Source of the DNA: Candidatus Zhuqueibacterota bacterium
GTDB lineage: Bacteria; BS750m-G25
Reading direction: 5' to 3'
DNA length: 19,117 nucleotides
Assembly (NCBI GenBank): GCA_016783505.1
Contig: JADHWK010000042.1
Coordinates: 1 to 19,117 of the forward strand
Each line of letters starts with the position of its first letter. Position 1 is the first letter of the stretch. The notes beneath the pieces were generated by a model that saw only the letters and a program-made list of their open reading frames with translations, did not search any database and was not told where the DNA came from. Position numbers and translations under genes: made by a program. Below are positions 13,258-19,117 of this stretch, one piece after another.

Positions 13258-16236
13258 TCAAGAATTTCTATTCTTAAGTTTTTTTATCCTTGCCTTTGCT
13301 CTACCAATTACGGCATCGGTTCCGCCTGCCACTGCAGTAGCAAAGCCAGAAAAATCCCCGATACACTTTGCTTTGGTGATCAAAATTAGGGCTGGCAGGA
13401 TGGTAACAGCACTGAAGGCGCTGGTCATCATGGTGAGGGCCATTAGATAACCAAACCACTTCATGGGAACGATATCCCCGGTAACCAGCACCAGAAAGCC
13501 CATCATCACCGTCACGGCGTTAATCATAATCGCCTTCCCGGTGGTCTCCAGGGTTCTGTCCAGGGCCTCCAACTCGCTCTTGCTTTTAGCAAACTCCACC
13601 TTAAATCGGGTGATGAAATGAATGGCGTAATCAATCCCAACCCCCATGGCTATGTTGCCCATTAGAATTGTAAGCTCATCCAAAGGTATATCTAAGATTA
13701 CCATCAGTATAAAATTGATAAGAATGGCAAGGATAATCGGGAAAACAGACATCAGCCCACCGACCAGCGATTTTAGCCTGATGGCAAGGAGGACAAAGAC
13801 TAAAAATATGGCAAGGCCCAGGCCCAAGCTCTGACTCCTCATAATCTTTCGATCCAGTTCCTTGTAGATCAAGGGTAATCCTGTTTGCCAAGCAGCCAGT
13901 TTGACCTCGGCCTTACCAGGGTTATCCTGTGCTGAAAAAAGGCTGGCATATTGGGAACTTTCCACAACAATCCAATCTTCGTTGATCTCCCAAACATCAT
14001 CCCGTAGATCTTCCAGAAATTCAGTGTTATTAGTCAATTTTCGGGAAAGAAGCGGCTTTAAGTCTTCAAGCAGATGGTTAACCCTGGCCCATTTTGCCTG
14101 CTCGTTGATAACAGCCACTATGGATTCAGCAGCATATTCCAGAACCACGGGATCATCCGCATAGACTTCTTTTGATACATTCCATTTAAGAATTGTACTA
14201 ATGGCTTCTTCGTCCGGTCTGCTGGTCTGCAATAGCTTGCCAATATTATTAACAATTCGTTCAATAACTTTTTCGGATTCTATCTGGACATCGGCTTCAT
14301 CGCTTAAGAAATAATCGCTAATTTTTTGCTTAATGATCTTTATGGTAGCTTCGTCGAACCTCTCATGATCAGCCAGGACCGCTGCCGTGATGACCTTTTC
14401 CAAATTGGCATCAGGGATTTGTTCATTCACCGCTCTTTTTCTAATGTCCCATTTCATTTTGGATACAATCCCTGCAACACGCTCTTTTTTTAATCGTCCA
14501 GCCAGTTCACCCTCGGCTTGAGAAATCCTTGCCTCGACCAAATTGGTCTTCAGGTGTTGTCTCAAATAGTCTTCAACTGCATCCACAGCAGCGATGGCCT
14601 TTTTCGTATTTACCGAACCCATCTTGGCCTGAATCAGGCCTTCGGTAGCCTCGCTGTTGATCAACTGATCCAGCACCTCATTTCCTTCAATGAAGAACCA
14701 GAGGTTGGCCACCCCTTCTCTGGTATCAGGGATTGTCCGATGGCCATTCATCACCCAATTCATTTCACAGATAAGATCCGCAATTGATTGGGGATCGTTA
14801 ATATTGGGCAGGGATTCCAGGTATTTCTCAAACCTGAGCATCTCTTTTAACACAAAGGGATTTTTTATGTCACCTTTGACAAAGAGTTGAATTGGAATGG
14901 CACCACCCAGTTTTTGTTCTAAGAGCTCTTCGGCTTGCCTGATTTCACTATCTTTCTCAAAATAGCTGGCATAATCCACCTCACGATCCAGTTTTGGAAT
15001 AGCGACCAGAGAGATTAAAATAACAACCGCACCGAGGACGAGAATCAGTTTCTCCCTTTTGAGGACAAACCCTCCCAATCTGTCCATAAATCTTGTCGCC
15101 CAGTTGTCCTCTATCCCTCTGTGATCTACTTTGACTTTTTTGACCTTTAAGAAGGAAAGGACTGCGGGCAAAAAGGTTACTGACATGATCATGGCGACCG
15201 TTACACCCAAGGCAGTACTGGCACCAAATTCCCGGATCACATTCAAATCGGAAGATAAAAAGGAAAGGAAGCCGATTAGAGTAGTGACACCAGCCAGCAG
15301 TATAGGAACGCCCACTTCGCTCAAAGCATGTTTTATTCCCTCAATTTTGGTGTCCCCCCGGCGGACATCCTCATTGTATTTGGCCACCATGTGGATGCCG
15401 TACGCACTGCCAATGGCGATGAGCAAAACAGGTACCACCTGGGAAGCCATGGTGAGTGAGATATTCATTAAGCTCATTACCCCCATAGCCCACACCGAGC
15501 TGATAAAAACGGTGATCAGTGGAAGAAAAACCCCACGAAAGCTTTTGAAACTAAAATAAAGAGAAGCCATCACCAACAGGGAAACCAGGGGAAGAAATTT
15601 TTTCAAATTTGCCATTATGAGGTCAATCAGGAAGACCATTTGAAATGGTAGGCCACCGTAATAGATCTTCTCATCACCCGGGGTTTCTGCGATGATCTTT
15701 TTTAGCTGGCGTCCGATGGCTATTTTGTCAACCTCTTCTCGCAAGCGAGCAATTACGAGGGTTACCTCGCCGTCAGCGGAAACCAAGCTTCCCCGATACA
15801 TATTCTTGGAAAGTGTGTACTCACGCAGACTTTTCAGTTCTTCCGGAGTCTGAGGGATGTTATGTTTATCAATAAGCTTACTGATTTCCAGCCCCCATTC
15901 GGTCTTTTTTATGTCCAGAATATCGGTCAACCCCATGACATGTGAGACTTCGTCCAACCGTTTGAATCTTTCAATAATTGTATTGACCCTGTTAAGGGTT
16001 TTATAATTAAAGACATCATCGGTCTCCAAAGCCACCATGGCCAGGGAATTACCACCGAATTTTTGCCCGACTTCATTGAAAAGAATAACAATGGGATCAT
16101 CCTGGGGCATGTAGCTTAAAATATCGCTGTTTATTTTGAGGTCTTTCAGTGAATAGCTGAAGAAGGCCGTAACCAGCATGGTAGTCACAATAATGGGAAT
16201 TCTGAATCTGATAACTAAATCGGCAAACTTTTTCAT
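13258..16236 (-). CDS. RND/MMPL-family exporter (HAE3-like) with enlarged periplasmic loop
   Basis: This inner-membrane proton-driven exporter of 992 residues has two repeats of six helices. Helices lie at about 8-30, 212-230, 233-258, 262-286, 307-328, 335-363, 394-414, 800-819, 823-847, 852-877, 898-918 and 925-953. The first periplasmic loop (31-211) is normal; the second (415-799) is about twice as long and holds a charged, helical insertion around 520-780. Helix 10 has the proton-relay motif GVGIDYAIHF (866-875 region), while the matching place in helix 4 reads IGSAYGIHMV, without Asp. Related proteins move hydrophobic lipids such as hopanoids or wax precursors. Start: ATG 16234-16236, after GGAGGT. 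It opens the export part of the operon, 79 bp after tetR. Confidence 0.93.
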   Translation of the reverse strand: MKKFADLVIRFRIPIIVTTMLVTAFFSYSLKDLKINSDILSYMPQDDPIVILFNEVGQKFGGNSLAMVALETDDVFNYKTLNRVNTIIERFKRLDEVSHVMGLTDILDIKKTEWGLEISKLIDKHNIPQTPEELKSLREYTLSKNMYRGSLVSADGEVTLVIARLREEVDKIAIGRQLKKIIAETPGDEKIYYGGLPFQMVFLIDLIMANLKKFLPLVSLLVMASLYFSFKSFRGVFLPLITVFISSVWAMGVMSLMNISLTMASQVVPVLLIAIGSAYGIHMVAKYNEDVRRGDTKIEGIKHALSEVGVPILLAGVTTLIGFLSFLSSDLNVIREFGASTALGVTVAMIMSVTFLPAVLSFLKVKKVKVDHRGIEDNWATRFMDRLGGFVLKREKLILVLGAVVILISLVAIPKLDREVDYASYFEKDSEIRQAEELLEQKLGGAIPIQLFVKGDIKNPFVLKEMLRFEKYLESLPNINDPQSIADLICEMNWVMNGHRTIPDTREGVANLWFFIEGNEVLDQLINSEATEGLIQAKMGSVNTKKAIAAVDAVEDYLRQHLKTNLVEARISQAEGELAGRLKKERVAGIVSKMKWDIRKRAVNEQIPDANLEKVITAAVLADHERFDEATIKIIKQKISDYFLSDEADVQIESEKVIERIVNNIGKLLQTSRPDEEAISTILKWNVSKEVYADDPVVLEYAAESIVAVINEQAKWARVNHLLEDLKPLLSRKLTNNTEFLEDLRDDVWEINEDWIVVESSQYASLFSAQDNPGKAEVKLAAWQTGLPLIYKELDRKIMRSQSLGLGLAIFLVFVLLAIRLKSLVGGLMSVFPIILAILINFILMVILDIPLDELTILMGNIAMGVGIDYAIHFITRFKVEFAKSKSELEALDRTLETTGKAIMINAVTVMMGFLVLVTGDIVPMKWFGYLMALTMMTSAFSAVTILPALILITKAKCIGDFSGFATAVAGGTDAVIGRAKARIKKLKNRNS

Positions 16237-16315
16237 TCTACTACCTCCAGTTGTGTGTCTTTTTGTTTAAACAAATAGACTAAATCAGTTTTATGGTCAC
16301 TTTAGGTAAAAAAAA
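16237..16315. promoter_or_regulatory. tetR-exporter spacer with candidate operator
   Basis: The spacer holds a perfect 14-bp palindrome, tttgtttaaacaaa, at 16262-16275. Directly beside it, tagactaa at 16276-16283 repeats the core of the inverted repeat in the tetR leader (tagactaa at 16900-16907). A weak minus-strand promoter (GTGACC, 17 bp, TATTTG) overlaps this core. A TetR dimer could bind here to control the exporter separately. The shared 8-mer is short and the second site is not a full inverted repeat, so this is a suggestion. Confidence 0.4.
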
Positions 16316-16885
16316 TTATCTTTTCTCAATCCCCTTAAATAAAATGTCTAACAATAGATCAATACTTTCCTCCATCGCTATTTGACTGTCTTCTATAATC
16401 CAGGGGTATTCCAGCCCCTTCAAAGCGGTAACGATAGCAAATGATGTAACCTCAATATTCTTTATCATAAATTCTCCTTTCGTAATCCCATCCACCAGAA
16501 TCTCCTGAACAATCTTTTTTTCTTCCAAGAAGCTTTCCTTTCGTGCAAACTCAGCCTGGGGCCAAAATTCAGACACATTTTCCCGGGTAACATTATAAAG
16601 ATTGGCCAGGTTTTTAAGATATCGCATTTTGGTTAAAACAAAGGTCCGCATCTTTTGCTGGGGCGTTTCCACTTTGGAAATCTCTTCCCTGATCTTACCC
16701 ACCAGAAATTCGCTTTCCTTTTTAACCACCCCATAAAAAACGTCCTCCTTATTAGTGAAATATTTGTAGATCGTTCCCTTCGCCACCCTGGCCAATTTAG
16801 CTATTTCATCAATGGTGGTCTTCCTCAGACCAAACCGCCCGAACAAACCCTGGGCAACCGTCAAAATATTTTCTTTTTTTCCCAT
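16316..16885 (-). CDS. TetR/AcrR-family transcriptional regulator
   Basis: This dimeric repressor has 189 residues. The N-terminal helix-turn-helix is complete: ILTVAQGLFGRFGLRKTTID, then EIAKLARVAKGTIYKYFTNK and EDVF, with the usual TIYKYF recognition helix. The C-terminal ligand and dimer domain (60-189) is helical and divergent; it binds an unknown, probably hydrophobic ligand. The start is ATG 16883-16885; no Shine-Dalgarno is visible in the short leader, which instead carries an inverted repeat likely to be its own operator. It lies directly upstream of the RND exporter, the classical place for a regulator that senses exporter cargo. It probably represses itself and the lipid operon until the lipid or an inducer accumulates. 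Confidence 0.92.
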   Translation of the reverse strand: MGKKENILTVAQGLFGRFGLRKTTIDEIAKLARVAKGTIYKYFTNKEDVFYGVVKKESEFLVGKIREEISKVETPQQKMRTFVLTKMRYLKNLANLYNVTRENVSEFWPQAEFARKESFLEEKKIVQEILVDGITKGEFMIKNIEVTSFAIVTALKGLEYPWIIEDSQIAMEESIDLLLDILFKGIEKR

Positions 16886-16895
16886 CTGTTAAAAC

Positions 16896-16910
16896 ATATT
16901 AGACTAATAT
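16896..16910. promoter_or_regulatory. Inverted repeat in tetR leader, probable TetR operator
   Basis: The perfect inverted repeat atattag-a-ctaatat lies between the promoter's predicted start point (near 16923) and the tetR start codon. Size and place fit a TetR-family autoregulatory operator. Binding there would block transcription and also cover the region where a ribosome site would lie. Confidence 0.6.
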
Positions 16911-16929
16911 CGTTTTTTAGTTCACCACC

Positions 16930-16958
16930 AATATACAACATTTTTTTGAATTTGTCAA
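16930..16958 (-). promoter_or_regulatory. Sigma-70-type promoter of tetR and the lipid operon
   Basis: On the minus strand the -35 box TTGACA (16953-16958) is perfect. The 17-bp spacer is ideal, and the -10 box is TATATT (16930-16935). Transcription would start near 16923, giving a leader of about 38 nt. It lies between the upstream terminator and tetR, so it is well placed to serve the whole downstream run. Confidence 0.75.
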
Positions 16959-16964
16959 GTCTTT

Positions 16965-17000
16965 TTTAAAAAAAATCCCCAAAGTATCAATGGGGGATTT
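16965..17000 (-). terminator. Rho-independent terminator on the minus strand
   Basis: The arms aaatcccc (16973-16980) and ggggattt (16993-17000) form a stem with a 12-nt loop. In minus-strand RNA the stem is followed at once by a run of T residues, then TTTAAAAAAG. It would end transcription coming from the methyltransferase and TonB receptor genes just before the tetR promoter. Confidence 0.75.
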
Positions 17001-17034
17001 CTGGTTTCGATAACCTTTTCGGGACGGAACAACT

Positions 17035-17240
17035 ATAATGAGCCCCGATTCGGAAAATACCGTCGGCCCGAAGGGTCTTGCCTGCCCGGTCCGTAGGAGG
17101 CTACGCTCCCCAGACGGGTCGTATGACCAGGGGGAAACGATCTTGGGAAACGACACTGAAATGATTGCTGATTGATGCTGGAACCTAGGTTTTAACAATT
17201 AGCAACCTGCCCGCCAGGTCTTGGCAGGCGGGTTAACAAT
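17035..17240. repeat. Intergenic GC-rich repeats and hairpin between tetR and the methyltransferase
   Basis: No gene is visible here. The stretch 17060-17130 contains ggaggctacgctcc (17096-17109), which occurs inverted at 18078-18091, and an arm pair ggtc-gtat-gacc at 17117-17128. A hairpin with arms 17204-17215 and 17223-17234 (12 bp, one wobble, one mismatch, 7-nt loop) follows. Direct repeats of ttaacaat lie on both sides of it (17192-17199, 17233-17240). The block cctgcccgcc (17206-17215) recurs inverted at 18111-18120. These look like members of a dispersed intergenic element; the hairpin may also serve as a first terminator for the methyltransferase, 60 bp after its stop. Confidence 0.6.
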
Positions 17241-17293
17241 CAACAATTCAGTGGTTTTCAGTGTTGAATTTCCAGATTTGGGATAAAATAGGA

Positions 17294-17902
17294 TTACAGT
17301 TTCTTAACCCCTTGCACAAAGTACAGGTCCGGTTGATCAATCATCTTCAAGGGGTAAAAGTTAACCGACTTTAAAAGAACCTCCATCTCATCCAAGGAAG
17401 GCAAATAGTCATTTCGGATCGCTCCCCCTTTTTCTCGGTGAAACTCATTTACCCCCTGCTGACCCATTAAATGTATAATGGTAAACCTCCCCCCTGGTTT
17501 CAGGACCGACCAAACGGATCCCAGGGCTCGGAGCTTGTCCTGAACGTGGGGAAATGTGGAAAAACACACCGCCTGATCGAGGGAAGCTTCCCTGAGGGGA
17601 ATCGAATGCAAATCTGCGCATACAATAAGGGAAGATACTGAAAAGGGTCGGCGCCTCAGTCGGTAAAGCATCTCAGCCGAAAAATCCAGGGCAAAAACCC
17701 GCCCGGTCTCCCCCACCGCCTGGCTAAGCAAGGGCAGCAACCTTCCCGTTCCGCACCCAAGATCGGCCACCCAGTCGCCTTTTTTAATCCCCAGAAGGGA
17801 AACAATTTCCCGAGAGCGCTCGCAATTAAAAGGGGGTTTTTTCCATTGGTCGGCGACGGCATCGAAAAACCCACGGTGAGGATCAAATTCAACCACTTCC
17901 AT
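17294..17902 (-). CDS. Class I SAM-dependent methyltransferase
   Basis: This cytoplasmic methyltransferase has 202 residues. Motif I is VADLGCGTGRLLPLLS (45-60), with VFALDFSAEML as motif II (69-79), CADLHSIPL as motif III region (95-103) and VLKPGGRFTIIHL (133-145) as the post-motif block. It opens EFDPHRGFFDAVADQWKK, a pattern I associate with small methyltransferases found beside metal or cofactor uptake genes. The substrate cannot be read from sequence. The start is ATG 17900-17902 with a weak ribosome site (TTAGG). It follows the TonB receptor by 298 bp on the same strand, with repeats between them, so co-transcription is possible but not certain. It is separated from tetR by hairpins and a terminator. 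Confidence 0.85.
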   Translation of the reverse strand: MEVVEFDPHRGFFDAVADQWKKPPFNCERSREIVSLLGIKKGDWVADLGCGTGRLLPLLSQAVGETGRVFALDFSAEMLYRLRRRPFSVSSLIVCADLHSIPLREASLDQAVCFSTFPHVQDKLRALGSVWSVLKPGGRFTIIHLMGQQGVNEFHREKGGAIRNDYLPSLDEMEVLLKSVNFYPLKMIDQPDLYFVQGVKKL

Positions 17903-18200
17903 TAACCTAAATCCGGAAAATCAACAATAGCTGAAGGTTCGCCCTGGCAAAAAAACACCGAAAATCGGTCAGGCGCCCAACTGATCTGAAATTGAAAAAC
18001 AGCAGAGGAGCAGAGGGGCTGAGGAGCTGAGGAGAGAAAAAAATATCTATTTCTTTTTCCCCTTTGCTCCTCCCTGGGAGCGTAGCCTCCCTGGCCGTGC
18101 CTATGGGCAAGGCGGGCAGGCTTCGCCCCTGCACCCCTGCTCTTTCATTCTGATACCTTCTTATTCATTGTCAACTTCATATAAACTAAACCGATACTTT
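17903..18200. repeat. Spacer with period-8 tandem repeat and dispersed elements
   Basis: Between the TonB receptor and the methyltransferase I see no gene. There is a tandem repeat of period 8 at 18002-18033 (gcagagga, gcagaggg, gctgagga, gctgagga). A block at 18073-18120 contains ggagcgtagcctcc (inverted copy of 17096-17109) and ggcgggcagg (inverted copy of 17206-17215). The sequence gcacccctgctc at 18130-18141 is also present at 10386-10397. These are pieces of the same intergenic repeat family as the stretch near 17040-17240. Confidence 0.6.
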
Positions 18201-19117
18201 TTAAAAACTGAAACTAACCCCCCCGGTCACCGCCCGTCCAGGCATGGTATAGACCCCGGCGGAACCGCCGGGAAGATCGACATAAATTGCATAGTCCCTG
18301 TTAAGGAAGTTATCAACCGCAAGGAAGACTCGAAAACCGGGGACGATCTTGTAGTTCAGCTTGGCGTTGATCACAAGGTAATCGGAAATTGGTTCTCCCC
18401 AATTGTCCTCAGCGAAATAGTCGGCGACATATTGAGCGGTGAGGGAAAGGGCAAGCTTTCTCCGTGCATACCTAAGGGCAAAGTCAACCTTATCCCCTGG
18501 TCGTCCCCTGGTCTTCTCGCCAGGATCAAGGTAGGTGTAGTAAATCCGAACCGAAAGCCCCGCCCCGATCTGAGCCTTGAGACCCGCCTCTATCCCCCTA
18601 AAGTCAAATTCCCCGGTATTTCGGAACTTGTACATCGGCGGAGGATTGGGATTTGTCTCTTTCTGGATGAGATCTTCACCCTTGATCAAGTAGCCAACGA
18701 TGTCAATATCCACACCAGCCAAAATCCGCTGGTTAAGTCCTACCTCATAGTTCCAGACCTTCTCTGGTTTAAGATCGGTATTGGATGGTGGGAACAAATA
18801 CAACTCGTTGATCTGGGGAGAACGAAATCCCTTGTTCACCGCTCCCCGAAGGATAGTTCCCCCCCTTGGATGGAAAACCAACCCGGCTTGAGGACAGAAC
18901 TCGCTGCCGGCAATCTCATCCTGGTTGTATCTTGCGCCGAAGGTAAATATCAGCTTTCTGAGAAGGATCTGCTCATCATGGAAGAAGACCGCATATTCGG
19001 CCTTGTCCCATTCGCCTGGGGAGTTGCCCATTCTCTCTCCACCTTGTTCTCTGAATTCTGCCCCCACGGTAAGTTCGTTGCTAGCGAAAAGTTTTCCTGA
19101 GCCATGAAGCACGGCAC
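18201..19117 (-). CDS. TonB-dependent receptor, C-terminal part
   Basis: This is the last 305 or so residues of an outer-membrane TonB-dependent receptor, running off the right edge; the plug domain and TonB box lie outside. The visible part is the C-terminal half of the 22-strand barrel. It includes FTFGARYNQDEIAG, the very typical NKGFRSPQINELYLFPPSN followed by LKPEKVWNYEVGLNQ, and the repeated aromatic strand ends. The last residues are GGVSFSF, with the terminal phenylalanine needed for barrel insertion. The overall pattern is that of BtuB/siderophore receptors, but the substrate cannot be inferred from this part. A GTG at 19110-19112 is not a start; the frame stays open to the edge. The downstream small methyltransferase may belong to the same uptake locus. 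Confidence 0.92.
   Translation of the reverse strand, partial: AVLHGSGKLFASNELTVGAEFREQGGERMGNSPGEWDKAEYAVFFHDEQILLRKLIFTFGARYNQDEIAGSEFCPQAGLVFHPRGGTILRGAVNKGFRSPQINELYLFPPSNTDLKPEKVWNYEVGLNQRILAGVDIDIVGYLIKGEDLIQKETNPNPPPMYKFRNTGEFDFRGIEAGLKAQIGAGLSVRIYYTYLDPGEKTRGRPGDKVDFALRYARRKLALSLTAQYVADYFAEDNWGEPISDYLVINAKLNYKIVPGFRVFLAVDNFLNRDYAIYVDLPGGSAGVYTMPGRAVTGGVSFSF

Noticed and set aside
16917-17198. Minus-strand open frame of 93 codons between tetR and the methyltransferase
   Set aside because: It runs across a terminator hairpin, the tetR promoter and GC-rich repeats and has no ribosome site or domain.
17907-18134. Minus-strand open frame of 75 codons in the TonB-methyltransferase spacer
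   Set aside because: It is made of the tandem repeat and dispersed elements and has no protein-like features.
17035-18145. CRISPR array
   Set aside because: Repeats are too few, too short, inverted and irregularly spaced; no array pattern exists anywhere in the window.
18168-19100. Plus-strand open frame of 310 codons
   Set aside because: It is antisense to the TonB-dependent receptor, whose barrel motifs and terminal Phe are clear; the plus-strand product has no recognisable domain and is rich in Pro, Gly and Ser, as expected of a shadow frame.

Overview
The window reads as chromosome of a Gram-negative bacterium. It encodes a TonB-dependent receptor, an outer-membrane beta-barrel protein, an RND/MMPL exporter with a LolA-like periplasmic partner, and a TRAP solute receptor with a signal peptide. 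Base composition is moderate, Shine-Dalgarno sites are strong, and a serine palmitoyltransferase-type gene starts at the left edge. That last gene suggests a sphingolipid-capable lineage, for example an FCB-type, KSB1-like or deltaproteobacterial-type organism, but the sequence alone does not fix the taxon. Every gene I support is on the minus strand, so transcription runs from right to left.

Right end (about 16970-19117): the C-terminal part of a TonB-dependent receptor, a small class I SAM methyltransferase, and non-coding DNA carrying GC-rich repeats and hairpins. A rho-independent terminator at 16965-17000 closes this unit.

Centre (about 3317-16960): a consensus-like sigma-70 promoter (16930-16958) followed by an inverted repeat in the leader starts a twelve-gene run. 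In transcription order it encodes a TetR regulator, a 992-residue RND/MMPL exporter, a radical SAM/SPASM-like enzyme, a helical protein of unknown function, a LolA-like lipoprotein-sorting-type protein, a DUF1302-like beta-barrel, a phasin-like protein, an AarF/UbiB kinase, a diacylglycerol/sphingoid-type lipid kinase, a PlsC acyltransferase, a phthiotriol-type methyltransferase, and a YghO/bacterial-ceramide-synthase-like N-acyltransferase. The first half looks like a trans-envelope lipid export machine and the second half like a lipid-modification line. I infer that the run is a TetR-controlled system that makes, stores and exports an unusual lipid. As a whole I do not recognise it as a described system.

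Left end (1-2830): a TRAP solute receptor (dctP), a membrane subunit (dctQ) that stops at the end of its last helix, then abruptly the last third of a GT4 glycosyltransferase, a CDP-alcohol phosphatidyltransferase and the start of the serine palmitoyltransferase-like gene. The expected dctM is missing. The dctQ/glycosyltransferase junction near 1200-1225 is either a real deletion or recombination scar or an assembly chimera, and it should be checked before the left 1.2 kb is treated as linked to the rest.
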